A DNA stretch of 64,000 nucleotides from Winogradskyella psychrotolerans (lineage in GTDB: Bacteria > Bacteroidota > Bacteroidia > Flavobacteriales > Flavobacteriaceae): NCBI RefSeq assembly GCF_018860565.1, contig NZ_JAHKPS010000001.1, positions 1 to 64,000 on the forward strand. Reading direction: 5' to 3'. The position numbers and the translations under genes were made by a program. Below the pieces are notes generated by a model. It saw only the letters and a list, made by a program, of their open reading frames with translations, was not told the origin of the DNA and ran no database searches. Below are positions 25,147 through 34,641 of this stretch, piece by piece; the first letter of the stretch is position 1; each line of letters starts with the position of its first letter.

Positions 25147-25782
25147 TTAACGTAAATAGAACTTTAGACGTTTTCTTGTACGTTGAGGTAAAGCATCATT
25201 ATTAAGTAGTAAATTAATATGATTTGGATTTTTATTTTCGGCGTATAATAATTCAAAAAAATCAAAAATTGAAACACTATCTTTTGCAGATGTAATTAAT
25301 TTAAAATGATCGCCAGTTTTTACATGACCTTCTTCTAAAACTCTAATATATGTTCCGGAATAGCCTTGGTCTATAAATTGTTGTAAAACGGCTTCAGTTC
25401 CAAATTTATGCGCAAACTTAAAGCACGGTTCTCTGGGTTGTGTAATTTGTACTAATGCGTTTCCTAGTTTATAAACATCACCAATAAAAAGTTGTTTTTC
25501 ATCTAAATTTTCAACGGTTAAATTCTCTCCTAGCATACCATAAGTCCAATCTAAATTTGGATATAAACCTTGCCAATAGGGGTATTGGTTTGCAGAAAAT
25601 AGATAGCAGGCTTTAAACTCGCCACCATGAACCTTTCGATCTGAAATTTCATCACCTCTAACGTCTTTTTTGCCTAAATAGATAGGAACATCAGTTGGTT
25701 TCTTATAAATTCCAGTAGTAATTTCTTCGCCATTCCAAATGAATTTGGTTGGTTGTGCAATATTGGTTGAAATTACATTCAT
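25147..25782 (-). CDS. MOSC domain-containing protein
   Basis: The 211-residue protein has the MOSC fold signature: GIYKKPTDVPIYLGKKDVRGD, DRKVHGGEFKACYLF, YGMLGENLTVENLDE, FIGDVYKLGNALVQITQPRE with the conserved Cys in PREPCFKFAHKF, and a C-terminal 3-alpha part (LLYAENKNPNHINLLLN, YiiM-like). Such proteins bind a molybdenum cofactor sulphur or reduce N-hydroxylated compounds. It is the second gene of a two-gene unit, 3 bp after the upstream gene's stop. Confidence 0.9.
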   Translation of the reverse strand: MNVISTNIAQPTKFIWNGEEITTGIYKKPTDVPIYLGKKDVRGDEISDRKVHGGEFKACYLFSANQYPYWQGLYPNLDWTYGMLGENLTVENLDEKQLFIGDVYKLGNALVQITQPREPCFKFAHKFGTEAVLQQFIDQGYSGTYIRVLEEGHVKTGDHFKLITSAKDSVSIFDFFELLYAENKNPNHINLLLNNDALPQRTRKRLKFYLR

Positions 25783-25785
25783 GGT

Positions 25786-26334
25786 TTAGCGTTTAATAGT
25801 TTTCCAAAAAGGTAATACACTCTTTTTATGAATTTCATATTCTGTAGGAATGTCTGTTAAAGGTTCTTCTGTAAATGTGAACGGGGCGTCTGCATTAAAA
25901 TTCCAATAACGTTCCCCTAATATGCCATCTGTAGATTTGGTATGAGCTTTAGGAAAGTTAGTCATTGACAGTTTACCAACATTATTTTTATTAATTCCAA
26001 AAGCTTTTAAATCATTAGTAGTTTTATAAGTTAGAGTTAGTTTTAAATTGAGTGTTTGGGTGTCTTCAGAAATAAAGAAGTATTTCTCTTTTTTTGAATA
26101 ATTTGCGAATTCTGAACTCCAAGGATAGTTAGGTTGAATGATGTTTTCTAATTCACTCTTTACTTTTAAACTGTCGCTTTCATTCTGAATAATTGAAATT
26201 AAATTCTCTTGTAAAACAGTAATGGTTTTAGCTTCAGGATTTATTGTTATTGTTGCTTTTTCTGCGATAATGTTACTTTGGTGAATTCCAAAAAAAGTGC
26301 CAATAACAAAAAATAGTATTTTAATTTCTTCCAT
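25786..26334 (-). CDS. Exported protein of unknown function
   Basis: The 182-residue protein has a hydrophobic N-terminus (IKILFFVIGTFFGIHQSN) that acts as a signal or anchor, then a beta-rich body (ATITINPEAKTITVLQENLI, LNLKLTLTYKTTNDLKAFGI). No domain is recognised. Its stop lies 3 bp before the MOSC start, so the two are translated from one message. It may be a periplasmic accessory of the MOSC protein, but nothing in the sequence shows this directly. Confidence 0.65.
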   Translation of the reverse strand: MEEIKILFFVIGTFFGIHQSNIIAEKATITINPEAKTITVLQENLISIIQNESDSLKVKSELENIIQPNYPWSSEFANYSKKEKYFFISEDTQTLNLKLTLTYKTTNDLKAFGINKNNVGKLSMTNFPKAHTKSTDGILGERYWNFNADAPFTFTEEPLTDIPTEYEIHKKSVLPFWKTIKR

Positions 26335-26346
26335 GAGCTAATATAA

Positions 26347-26379
26347 ATAAAAAAGCGCAAGTTTATTAAACTTGCGCTT
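26347..26379 (-). terminator. Terminator of the Crp/Fnr-family regulator
   Basis: Arms AAGCGCAAGTTT (26353-26364) and AAACTTGCGCTT (26368-26379) make a 12-bp perfect hairpin; the minus-strand transcript continues in a U-run. Confidence 0.88.
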
Positions 26380-26488
26380 CATAGCTATTAATCTTAGGGA
26401 AATAAGGGGATATTTACCTTGTTAGTACCGCAAAAATAGAATTTTAAATGATTTAAAAAATTGATTTATGATAATAAATGCAAAAAAA

Positions 26489-27064
26489 TTATAATTCTTT
26501 TCTAATTCTACTTAGGCTTTCTGTAGTCATACCTAAGTAAGAGGCTATATGATAATTCTTTACGTTTTTTTCAATATTAGGATACGTATTAATAAAATTC
26601 AAGTAACGTTCTGCTGCACTTTGAGATAAATAAGATAAAATTCGTTTTTGAAAGGCGGCAAAAGAGCGCTCTAGTTTTAATCTAAAGTAACTATCTATTT
26701 TGGGGATTTTAGAAAATAGATTATTTATGTCTTGTTTAGAAATTTTATACAGTGTAGAATCTTGAATTGCTTCAATGGTTAGTATAGCTTTATCAGAATC
26801 GATAAATGCTGTATAGTCACTTACCCACCAATCTTCAATACCAAATTGAATGGTATGTTCTTTACCATGAGAATCTGTGTGGAATGTTCTTAAACAGCCC
26901 TCTAAAATATAATATTGAACATCTACAACATCGCCAGCATTAAGGAGTATGGTTCCTTTCTTTATATTAATTTTATGAAAAAGAGGCTCGATAGTCTTCA
27001 TTTCGGCCTTTGTGAAGCTAAGATCTTTAAAGGCTACTTTTATAATAGGATTATCGGTTTGCAC
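26489..27064 (-). CDS. Crp/Fnr family transcriptional regulator
   Basis: The 191-residue protein has a cyclic-nucleotide-binding beta-barrel (about 10-125; INIKKGTILLNAGDVVDVQYYI, EGCLRTFHTDSHGKEHTIQF, WWVSDYTAFI). A C-terminal winged-helix part follows, ending YHIASYLGMTTESLSRIRKEL. The short C-terminus is typical of the flavobacterial Crp-like group. The start is a GTG at 27064, since the preceding in-frame stop lies nine codons upstream and no ATG precedes residue 22. Ligand and targets are unknown. The gene stands alone, with its own terminator. Confidence 0.88.
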   Translation of the reverse strand: MQTDNPIIKVAFKDLSFTKAEMKTIEPLFHKINIKKGTILLNAGDVVDVQYYILEGCLRTFHTDSHGKEHTIQFGIEDWWVSDYTAFIDSDKAILTIEAIQDSTLYKISKQDINNLFSKIPKIDSYFRLKLERSFAAFQKRILSYLSQSAAERYLNFINTYPNIEKNVKNYHIASYLGMTTESLSRIRKEL

Positions 27065-27171
27065 TTGCAGTGAATTAATGAATATCCTTTAAGATACGCA
27101 ATATAGTTGAACAGAAATTATAAATTCGTTACTATAGTTGAATATCTGTTTATCTGCTTTTTTCTATAAGA

Positions 27172-27203
27172 AAAAACCACTTTGAATTCACAAAGTGGTT
27201 TTT
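27172..27203 (-). terminator. Terminator of htpG
   Basis: Arms AAAAACCACTTTG (27172-27184) and CAAAGTGGTTTTT (27191-27203) make a 13-bp perfect hairpin with a 6-nt loop and an A-run on the left (U-run on the minus-strand RNA). Confidence 0.88.
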
Positions 27204-27216
27204 GAATATTAATGAG

Positions 27217-27236
27217 ATTTCTGCTTTCGCAGAAAT
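27217..27236. repeat. Single palindromic repeat related to the 19541-19610 pair
   Basis: ATTTCTGCTTTCGCAGAAAT is a perfect palindrome with a TTTC loop, sharing CTGCTTTCGCAG with the 19.5 kb repeats (T for C in the outer arm). It lies between the htpG stop codon and its terminator. Confidence 0.6.
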
Positions 27237-27239
27237 ATG

Positions 27240-29150
27240 TTACTTAATCATCTCGTAACTACGTTTGATAAAGTTAGTTAACTCTTCACCTTTTAAAAGA
27301 CCTTGAGATAAACGTGCTAAATCTAAACTTTGGTTTATTAAACGTTCTTGTTTCTTTTTGGTCTTTGTTTCTAAAATTTCACCAACCAAAGGAGAATTAG
27401 TATTAACGATGAGGTTGTACATTTCTGGCATATTACCAAACATGTTCATTCCTCCACCACCAGTTTGTTGCATTTCTTTCATACGACGCATAAATTCTGG
27501 TTGTGTAATAATAAACGGAGAGGCATCACTATCCATAGCTTCTAATTGTACAGCAAACTTCTCAGAAGGTATTACTTCTTTTAAAAGAGTATCTAGTTCT
27601 GTTTGTTGCTCTTCTGTTAATTTAGAAATGGTATTTTCTTCTTTCTTAATTAAGTTATCAATATGATCGCCATCAACTCTTGCAAAAGAAATATTCTCTT
27701 TAGTCGTTTCTAACTTCTGAATTAAATGCGATACAATAGGAGAGTCTAATAATAATACTTCATAACCTTTAGCTTTTGCAGCTTCAATATAGCTATGTTG
27801 CTGGTCTTTGTTAGAAGCATAAAGAATAACTAACTTACCGTCTTTATCCGTTTGATTGGCTTTTATTTTATTGAAAAGCTCTTCGTAGGTATAAAATTTA
27901 CCATCAACAGTTGGGTATAAGGCGAAGGCATCTGCTTTTTCGAAGAATTTTTCTTCAGATAACATTCCGTATTCAATGACTATCTTAATATCATCCCATT
28001 TTGCTTCAAAATCTTCACGATTTGCGTTGAATAATGATTTCAACTTATCAGCAACTTTACGTGTAATGTAAGATGAAATTTTCTTCACCGCACCATCAGC
28101 TTGTAAATACGAACGCGATACGTTTAATGGAATATCTGGAGAATCAATAACACCACGTAACATGGTTAAGAATTCAGGTACAATGCCTTCAACGTTATCC
28201 GTTACATATACTTGGTTTTGGTACAGTTGAATTTTATCCTTTTGCATGTTCATATCATTCGTCATCTTAGGGAAATACAAAATCCCTGTTAAGTTGAATG
28301 GATAATCTACATTAAGATGAATGTTGAATAAAGGCTCTTCAAATTGCATTGGATACAATTCTCTGTAGAAATTTTTATAATCATCACTTTCTAATTCTGT
28401 TGGTTGTTTAGTCCAAGCAGGATTTGGATTGTTAATAATGTTATCTACAGTAATCTGTTTGTGTGGCTCAGTTGTTTCTTTGCCATCTTTATCTTTCGTT
28501 GTTTTTGGAGTAAAATCTGGGTCGTTTATTTCCTTAGTTCCAAATTTAATTGGAACAGGCATAAACTTGTTGTACTTATTAAGTAGCTCACTAATTCTTG
28601 ATTCTTCTAAAAATTCAGTAGAATCTTCTGCAATATGAAGGATGATTTCAGTTCCTCTATCGGCTTTATCAGAAGGTTCTAATGTAAATTCTGGAGAGCC
28701 ATCACAGGTCCAATGTGCAGCTTCAGCACCTGTATGCGATTTTGTAATAATTTCAACTTTTTCTGCAACCATAAATGCAGAATAAAAACCAAGACCAAAG
28801 TGACCAATAATACCTGAATCTTTTGCAGAGTCTTTGTATTTATCTAAAAATTCTTCAGCACCAGAAAATGCCACTTGGTTAATATATTTTTCAACCTCTT
28901 CGGCTGTCATTCCTAAACCTTGGTCAATAATGTGAAGTTTTTTGCCTTCTTTATCAATTTTAACTTCAATGATAGGATTTCCATAGTCAGATTTAGATTC
29001 ACCTATACTTGTAAGGTGCTTTAATTTTAGTGTGGCATCTGTACCATTACTAATAAGTTCACGTAAAAAGATTTCGTGATCGCTGTATAAGAACTTTTTA
29101 ATTAACGGAAAGATATTCTCCACCGATACATTAATACTTCCTTTTGTCAT
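27240..29150 (-). CDS. htpG: Molecular chaperone HtpG (Hsp90 family)
   Basis: The 636-residue Hsp90 has the N-terminal GHKL ATPase domain with catalytic Glu in ELISNGTDATLKL, the ADP-binding DQGLGMTAEEV, GHFGLGFYSAFMVA and GTEIILHIAED. The middle domain has LYFPKMTNDMNMQ, VYVTDNVEGIVPEF, SPDIPLNVSRSYLQ and the dimerising C-terminal domain is present. Length matches the E. coli protein (624). It is an ATP-dependent cytoplasmic chaperone. The gene is monocistronic with its own terminator. Confidence 0.97.
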   Translation of the reverse strand: MTKGSINVSVENIFPLIKKFLYSDHEIFLRELISNGTDATLKLKHLTSIGESKSDYGNPIIEVKIDKEGKKLHIIDQGLGMTAEEVEKYINQVAFSGAEEFLDKYKDSAKDSGIIGHFGLGFYSAFMVAEKVEIITKSHTGAEAAHWTCDGSPEFTLEPSDKADRGTEIILHIAEDSTEFLEESRISELLNKYNKFMPVPIKFGTKEINDPDFTPKTTKDKDGKETTEPHKQITVDNIINNPNPAWTKQPTELESDDYKNFYRELYPMQFEEPLFNIHLNVDYPFNLTGILYFPKMTNDMNMQKDKIQLYQNQVYVTDNVEGIVPEFLTMLRGVIDSPDIPLNVSRSYLQADGAVKKISSYITRKVADKLKSLFNANREDFEAKWDDIKIVIEYGMLSEEKFFEKADAFALYPTVDGKFYTYEELFNKIKANQTDKDGKLVILYASNKDQQHSYIEAAKAKGYEVLLLDSPIVSHLIQKLETTKENISFARVDGDHIDNLIKKEENTISKLTEEQQTELDTLLKEVIPSEKFAVQLEAMDSDASPFIITQPEFMRRMKEMQQTGGGGMNMFGNMPEMYNLIVNTNSPLVGEILETKTKKKQERLINQSLDLARLSQGLLKGEELTNFIKRSYEMIK

Positions 29151-29320
29151 GATATATAGTTTTTTGTATAATTAATTTGAATGGTTATCTATAGTCAAAT
29201 AAAATACCAAGACGTAAAATGTGACAAAGTGACACAAGTACTATGCATGCATAACGAATGTAAATGCTAATAAAAATAAATTGTATCTTATATCTTAAAT
29301 TGCTAAACTAAATAATAAGT

Positions 29321-29354
29321 TTTCCGATGGCTCGGAAACGAAAATAATTTTTCG
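29321..29354 (+). promoter_or_regulatory. Two tandem hairpins abutting the fabH start codon
   Basis: TTTCCGA-TGGC-TCGGAAA (29321-29338) and CGAAAA-TAAT-TTTTCG (29339-29354) are perfect inverted repeats. The second ends directly at the base before the ATG (29355). They could be an operator for a fatty-acid regulator or an RNA structure affecting initiation. Confidence 0.4.
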
Positions 29355-30365
29355 ATGTACAATTCAAAAATAATAGGCTTAGGTAAATACGTGCCAGATA
29401 ATGTGGTAACCAATGATGATTTGTCTAAATTGATGGACACTAATGATGAGTGGATACAAGAACGCACAGGAATAAAAGAGCGTCGTTGGGTAGAAAAAGG
29501 TAGTGGTGATACTACAGCAACTATGGGAGTGAAAGCTGCAAAAATTGCTATTGAACGTGCAGGTATAGATAAAGATGACATCGACTTTATTATTTTCGCA
29601 ACATTGAGTCCTGATATGTATTTTCCTGGTCCAGGTGTACAAGTACAGCATGCTTTAGATATAAAAACGGTTGGTGCATTAGATGTGCGTAACCAATGTT
29701 CTGGTTTTATATATGCCATGTCTGTAGCCGATAATTTTATTAAAACAGGAATGTATAAAAACATTCTAGTTATAGGAAGTGAGTTACATTCTCATGGTAT
29801 GGATAAAACCACACGAGGGAGAGGTGTTACTGTTATTTTTGGAGACGGAGCAGGAGCAGCTGTCTTAACTAGAGAAGAAGATAACTCTAAAGGAGTTTTG
29901 TCTACGCATTTACATTCGCAAGGTGAACATGCTGAAGAATTAGTATTAATAGCTCCAGGGATGGGTAAACGTTGGGTAAACGATATTTTAGCAGATAACG
30001 ATCCTAATGATGAAAGTTATTTTCCACACATGAACGGTCAGTTTGTGTTTAAAAATGCTGTAGTGCGTTTTAGTGAAGTAATCATGGAAGGTTTAATGAA
30101 AAACAACTTACAGGTTGATGATATTGATATGTTAATTCCGCATCAAGCCAATTTACGAATTTCACAGTTTATACAACGCAAGTTTAAGTTAAGCGACGAT
30201 CAAGTATTTAACAACATACAGAAATACGGAAATACAACGGCAGCCTCTATTCCAATTGCATTGACTGAAGCTTGGGAAGAAGGTAAAATAAAAGAAGGAG
30301 ATACCGTTGTTTTAGCTGCTTTTGGAAGTGGATTTACTTGGGGAAGTGTGATTATGAAGTGGTAA
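29355..30365 (+). CDS. fabH: Beta-ketoacyl-ACP synthase III (FabH family)
   Basis: The 336-residue thiolase-fold enzyme starts fatty-acid elongation by condensing an acyl-CoA with malonyl-ACP. The active-site Cys115 lies in VRNQCSGFIYA. The His lies in IPHQANLRI and the Asn in YGNTTAASIPIAL, completing the Cys-His-Asn triad. The N-terminal IIGLGKYVPDNVVTNDDLSK and ERTGIKERRWV are standard. It stands alone rather than with plsX and rpmF, so it may be a second, specialised copy (many Bacteroidota have two). Confidence 0.93.
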   Translation: MYNSKIIGLGKYVPDNVVTNDDLSKLMDTNDEWIQERTGIKERRWVEKGSGDTTATMGVKAAKIAIERAGIDKDDIDFIIFATLSPDMYFPGPGVQVQHALDIKTVGALDVRNQCSGFIYAMSVADNFIKTGMYKNILVIGSELHSHGMDKTTRGRGVTVIFGDGAGAAVLTREEDNSKGVLSTHLHSQGEHAEELVLIAPGMGKRWVNDILADNDPNDESYFPHMNGQFVFKNAVVRFSEVIMEGLMKNNLQVDDIDMLIPHQANLRISQFIQRKFKLSDDQVFNNIQKYGNTTAASIPIALTEAWEEGKIKEGDTVVLAAFGSGFTWGSVIMKW

Positions 30366-30400
30366 TACAAATCCCTTTGAAAAAGGGGGCATTATTTGTA
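30366..30400 (+). terminator. Nested hairpin after fabH, possible terminator
   Basis: TACAAAT (30366-30372) pairs with ATTTGTA (30394-30400), and inside it CCCTTT (30373-30378) pairs with AAAGGG (30382-30387). No long T-run follows, so termination is uncertain. Confidence 0.35.
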
Positions 30401-30511
30401 ATTAAATTTTGCGAATGACTTGAACGTATATCATATAACAACGAGGTTGATTTTTTATATGCTTAAAAGACTGACGGTATGATTATTTTTAACACCTAAA
30501 ACATATGCAGC

Positions 30512-31810
30512 ATGCACAAACTATCCATTTTTTTACTACTTATTTTGTGCTTATCAAAAAATGCGACCGGGCAACAAAAGGATACTTATATTAAAGCAGG
30601 TCTTTTTTATGACAGCGAACAAAATGTCCTTTTAAAAGATCAAGTGATTCATGTTAAGGACAACAAAATTGTATCGATTGGTGTTTTTAATATGATTCCA
30701 GATGATGCTGAAGTAATCGATCTTTCTGAATACACCGTTTTACCCGGTTTGATAGATGCGCATACTCATGTGCTTTTTTCGCAAGATGCCACCGAAGATT
30801 TTTCAGAACATAGTATTCGTTCGCTCACTATGGAAAGTGATGCCATAAGAACACTTAGAGGTTCAAAACGTGCAAAATCGTATTTAGATGTTGGCATTAC
30901 GAGTGTTAAAGATTTGGGTAATTCAGGACTCTTTTTAGATGTTGCCCTACGTGATGCTATTAATGAAGGTACTATTCAAGGACCTCGTATTTTTGCTTCT
31001 GGGCCAATTATGGCCGCTACAGGAGGTCAAGTTTATGGCGTATCTCCAAAACACCAAAATCTGATAGATTTGGAATACAGAATTGTAAATGGAGTAGAAG
31101 ACGCTAAAATTGCGGTAAGAGAACACGTCAACCAAAAGGTGGATCTCATTAAGATTTGTGCAGATAATATTCCAAACAATACACACCTCTCTATTGCAGA
31201 AATGAAAGCCATTGTAGAAACGGCAAAAGCGTATGACCTAACTGTGGTAGCACATTCCATTACGAATCAATCGGCATGGAATGCTATACAAGCAGGAGTA
31301 GATGGTATTGAGCATGGATTTAATTTAGCAGATTCAACTTTAACCTTAATGGCTAAAAAAAAGGTATTTTTAGTACCCACAGAAAACAGTAAAGCTTATA
31401 TGAAGATTTATGCTAAACTGTCTGGTTATGAAGACGGCGATTTACCTTGGGTAGGTAATTACATCAATAAGATGAAAAATAGACTCAATAGAGCCATCCA
31501 AAAAAAAGTAACCATTGTAGCCGGTTCTGATAACTACACAGATATTGGTGGTACGCGTGGTGAATCTTCACGAGATATGTTTCGAGCCTATTTTGAAGCC
31601 GGCATGACACCTTTGGATATTTTACAGTCGGCAACTTATATATCTGCGTTAAGCTTACACAAGGAAAACGAGCTTGGAGTACTAAAACCAGATGCTAAAG
31701 CAGATATAATTGCGGTAAAAGGTGATATTACTACTGATTTTATGACTACCATAACACAAGTGGTATTTGTGATGAAAGATGGAAATGTACACCTACAAGA
31801 TCTGAACTAA
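30512..31810 (+). CDS. Secreted amidohydrolase family protein
   Basis: The 432-residue metal-dependent hydrolase has a signal peptide (LSIFLLLILCLSKNATGQ). The metal-binding DAHTHVLF (HxH) follows VLPGLI. His ligands appear in VVAHSITNQ and IEHGFN, and the Asp in AGSDNYTDIGG. This places it with the imidazolonepropionase-like/Xaa-Pro dipeptidase-type amidohydrolases (TIM barrel with a flanking beta-sandwich). The substrate, perhaps a peptide or cyclic amide, is unknown. It is periplasmic and transcribed alone. Confidence 0.88.
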   Translation: MHKLSIFLLLILCLSKNATGQQKDTYIKAGLFYDSEQNVLLKDQVIHVKDNKIVSIGVFNMIPDDAEVIDLSEYTVLPGLIDAHTHVLFSQDATEDFSEHSIRSLTMESDAIRTLRGSKRAKSYLDVGITSVKDLGNSGLFLDVALRDAINEGTIQGPRIFASGPIMAATGGQVYGVSPKHQNLIDLEYRIVNGVEDAKIAVREHVNQKVDLIKICADNIPNNTHLSIAEMKAIVETAKAYDLTVVAHSITNQSAWNAIQAGVDGIEHGFNLADSTLTLMAKKKVFLVPTENSKAYMKIYAKLSGYEDGDLPWVGNYINKMKNRLNRAIQKKVTIVAGSDNYTDIGGTRGESSRDMFRAYFEAGMTPLDILQSATYISALSLHKENELGVLKPDAKADIIAVKGDITTDFMTTITQVVFVMKDGNVHLQDLN

Positions 31811-31832
31811 TTTTTGAGTTTTCAATATAAAA

Positions 31833-31866
31833 AAAAGCCCAAACAACAATTTGTTTGGGCTTTTCC
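31833..31866 (+). terminator. Terminator of the amidohydrolase gene
   Basis: Arms AAAAGCCCAAACAA (31833-31846) and TTGTTTGGGCTTTT (31851-31864) make a perfect 14-bp hairpin, 22 bp after the stop codon. Confidence 0.88.
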
Positions 31867-31999
31867 GCTATTAACCAACTTTAACTAACACTATTATAAA
31901 CGATAGTTTATAATTACTATTACTAAAAACTTATACTAATATAGACGTAATAGTTTGAAATTTATTTCATCGAATCATACATTTAACGCGTATTTAACA

Positions 32000-32027
32000 A
32001 AAACCCGAAACGCAAGTTTCGGGTTTT
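32000..32027 (-). terminator. Terminator of the TonB-type receptor gene
   Basis: Arms AAAACCCGAAAC and GTTTCGGGTTTT with a GCAA loop; A-run on the left gives a U-run in the minus-strand RNA. Confidence 0.82.
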
Positions 32028-32093
32028 CTTCATTTAATAGTTAAGCATGTTCACTAACCATCAACTAATTATGCTAACTATTAAATATATGTT

Positions 32094-34538
32094 TTAAAAC
32101 ATACTACCACCTTCTTTAACGTCATTATCACGTTGTTTACGAGATTTGGCTCTGTATTTTCCACCACCAAAACGGTATGATAAACGTCCTGATATTTGTT
32201 GACTTTCCCAATTAAACTGGCCGTGTTGTACAAATGGTCTTTGGCTATCAAACTCAGCAAACATCGTGTCAAAAATGTCATTATAACTCAAACTAAAGCT
32301 CGCTCTGTTTTCCATAAAGCTGTATCGCATACCTAAGTTAACCATAAGCATGTCTTTCATTTCAAATTGTATGCTTTTATTTTTTCCTCTGTACATACCA
32401 AAAGCCGAAAAGCTTAAACTTTTGCTCACTTTAAAGTTGTTGAATGCTCTAACATTATAAGAAATGTTATCTACTTCAACAGTGTTTAAAATAATGTCTT
32501 GATTAGTATCAAACGATTCTGCTACACTTTTTTGGGTTTGCGAGAACAAATCAAAACTAGCATTAATACTCCACCATTTGGTTGGACGGTAATTTGAAGA
32601 TAATTCTATACCATAAGCAGAGGTATTGTCAAAATTCAAATTGGTCATAATTAAGCGGTTAAGATCTGTGCGGTCTATTAAAATAGCTTGTTGTATTTCG
32701 TCTTCTATAATTCTGTAAAATACACCAGCTGTAATGCTTCCTTTTTCAAGTTGTCTGGTGTAATTTGTTTCAATAGAATTGGTGAATTGAGGGCGTAACT
32801 CTTGATTTCCAAATTGGGAAATTAAAGGCGTGTTCCATTCTGGTAAAGGATTAACTTGTCCAATGCCAGGACGATCAATTCTTCTGCTATAACTAAATTG
32901 GTATGAGTTTTTTTCTGAAGGTGAGTAGGTCACAAATGCTGAAGGATACAATTCAAAATAATCATTTTCAAAAGGAATATTTAATTCTTCGTTTGATGAT
33001 AAATCTTTTTTAAACGCTTCAGAATCTACATTTACTGTTTCGGCTCTTAATCCAACTTGGTAGCTCCATTTTTCTAGCTTTTTACCAAAGGTTGCGTATG
33101 CAGAGTAAATATCTCTTGTGTAATCAAAACGAGTGGTTGTTGGGATGTAATCGCCAGCTTGGTTGGTTTCTCTAGCGTCAGACTCGTAAAAAATACTGTT
33201 GTCAAATAAACGGGCTTGAAGACCTAATTCTAACTTTACAGATTCTGATAAGGGATTAACATAATCTAAATTTATAGTGGTTCGATTTCTATCTGTATCT
33301 GTATTTTCAATAAAATTTGGACGTTGTGAACTGAAAAAGACATTGTTGGTATCTCCTAAGCCTTCATATATATTATGATCTACTTCTAGCTCAATATTAT
33401 GACCTTCATCATTAAAATCGTGCTTGTAATTAAAGTTGTATTGTTGTGAATCGTTTTCATTTTCGCCTCCTGTAAATTGCGATTCATTAAGAGAACTGTT
33501 CGTAAGATATGCTATTCCAGAATTGACCTTAGACCAACCATCAAATATATTTTGATTTGTAAATATAGAGATGGTGTTTTTGTCATTCAAATAATAGTCT
33601 ACACCTACTTTAAATAGGTTTGACTTGTTATTGTTTAGAATGTGAAAATTTTGTTGAATTTCTTGTTCAATTCTATTAATCTGGCCATAATTATCATTTT
33701 TTGAAACACTATTGCTGTAAGAGCCAAACAAGTTAAATTTTCCGTTACGGTAATTAGCATCAATAGAGCCGTTAAATTTAGGTTCTATATCATAAGCCAA
33801 ACCAACATTAACATTACCATTAAAACCCAGTTGTGTGTTTTTATGAAGTATGATGTTTATAATACCACTCATGCCTTCTGGATTATATTTTGCTGAAGGG
33901 TTGGTAATTAATTCAATGCTCTTAATTGAGGTGGAAGGAATTTGTTTAAGTAATTGTTCTGCCGGAATATTGGACAGTTTGCCATCTACCATAACACGTA
34001 CATTCTGATTGCCACGTAAACTTATTGAACCAGATTGTTGATCTACACTAACGGATGGTAAATTATTCATAATCTCACTTGCCGTTGCTCCAGCAGTTTG
34101 TAAGTCTTTACCAATGGTAATAACTTTACGATCTACTTTTTGTTGTATGGTAGAGACATCTGCAACAATGGTAACTTCATCTAAACCTGTAGATTCTTCT
34201 TCTAGCTTAATATCGCCAATGTTTACTTTGTAGTTGCCTTTGCCTAAAGTGATGTTTTTGTCAATAGTTTTAAAACCTACAAACTGAATGGAAACAATGA
34301 TATTGCCTTCTGGAATGTTTTCAATTTCAAAGGTGCCATCGTCATTAGTTATGCCTCCTGTAATTACTTTATTTGCTATATCTTTAATGACAATATTAAC
34401 ATAAGGTAGAGGTTGATTTAGTTGGGCATCAATAACACGTCCTGAGACAGTACCGTTTTTAATGTCAGAATTGGAGTTGGGTTGTGCACTTAAAATGGTC
34501 GATGACACCATGATAAGCATTAGGAATAAATGCTTCAT
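32094..34538 (-). CDS. Outer-membrane beta-barrel receptor (TonB-dependent receptor-like, OMP_b-brl_3 type)
   Basis: The 814-residue protein has a signal peptide (LFLMLIMVSSTILSAQ). A carboxypeptidase-regulatory-like domain covers about 25-115 (GTVSGRVIDAQLNQPLPYVN, GITNDDGTFEIENIPEG). A plug domain lies at about 135-230 (DRKVITIGKDLQTAGATASE, LPSVSVDQQSGSISLRGNQN, IELITNPSAKYNPEGMSGII). The beta-barrel ends near 800 (ISGRLSYRFGG). Families of this kind import siderophores, oligosaccharides or peptides, or act as sensors; the ligand is unknown. No SusD-like gene is adjacent, so it is not a classic Sus pair. Confidence 0.9.
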   Translation of the reverse strand: MKHLFLMLIMVSSTILSAQPNSNSDIKNGTVSGRVIDAQLNQPLPYVNIVIKDIANKVITGGITNDDGTFEIENIPEGNIIVSIQFVGFKTIDKNITLGKGNYKVNIGDIKLEEESTGLDEVTIVADVSTIQQKVDRKVITIGKDLQTAGATASEIMNNLPSVSVDQQSGSISLRGNQNVRVMVDGKLSNIPAEQLLKQIPSTSIKSIELITNPSAKYNPEGMSGIINIILHKNTQLGFNGNVNVGLAYDIEPKFNGSIDANYRNGKFNLFGSYSNSVSKNDNYGQINRIEQEIQQNFHILNNNKSNLFKVGVDYYLNDKNTISIFTNQNIFDGWSKVNSGIAYLTNSSLNESQFTGGENENDSQQYNFNYKHDFNDEGHNIELEVDHNIYEGLGDTNNVFFSSQRPNFIENTDTDRNRTTINLDYVNPLSESVKLELGLQARLFDNSIFYESDARETNQAGDYIPTTTRFDYTRDIYSAYATFGKKLEKWSYQVGLRAETVNVDSEAFKKDLSSNEELNIPFENDYFELYPSAFVTYSPSEKNSYQFSYSRRIDRPGIGQVNPLPEWNTPLISQFGNQELRPQFTNSIETNYTRQLEKGSITAGVFYRIIEDEIQQAILIDRTDLNRLIMTNLNFDNTSAYGIELSSNYRPTKWWSINASFDLFSQTQKSVAESFDTNQDIILNTVEVDNISYNVRAFNNFKVSKSLSFSAFGMYRGKNKSIQFEMKDMLMVNLGMRYSFMENRASFSLSYNDIFDTMFAEFDSQRPFVQHGQFNWESQQISGRLSYRFGGGKYRAKSRKQRDNDVKEGGSMF

Positions 34539-34641
34539 TTTGATTGATTTTTTTTGATTGATTTGATAGTTTGTTACTCACTAGACGACTATTTTTATAT
34601 TATGTTACTTTAATTAATTTTTATTAACACTTTTTAACATT

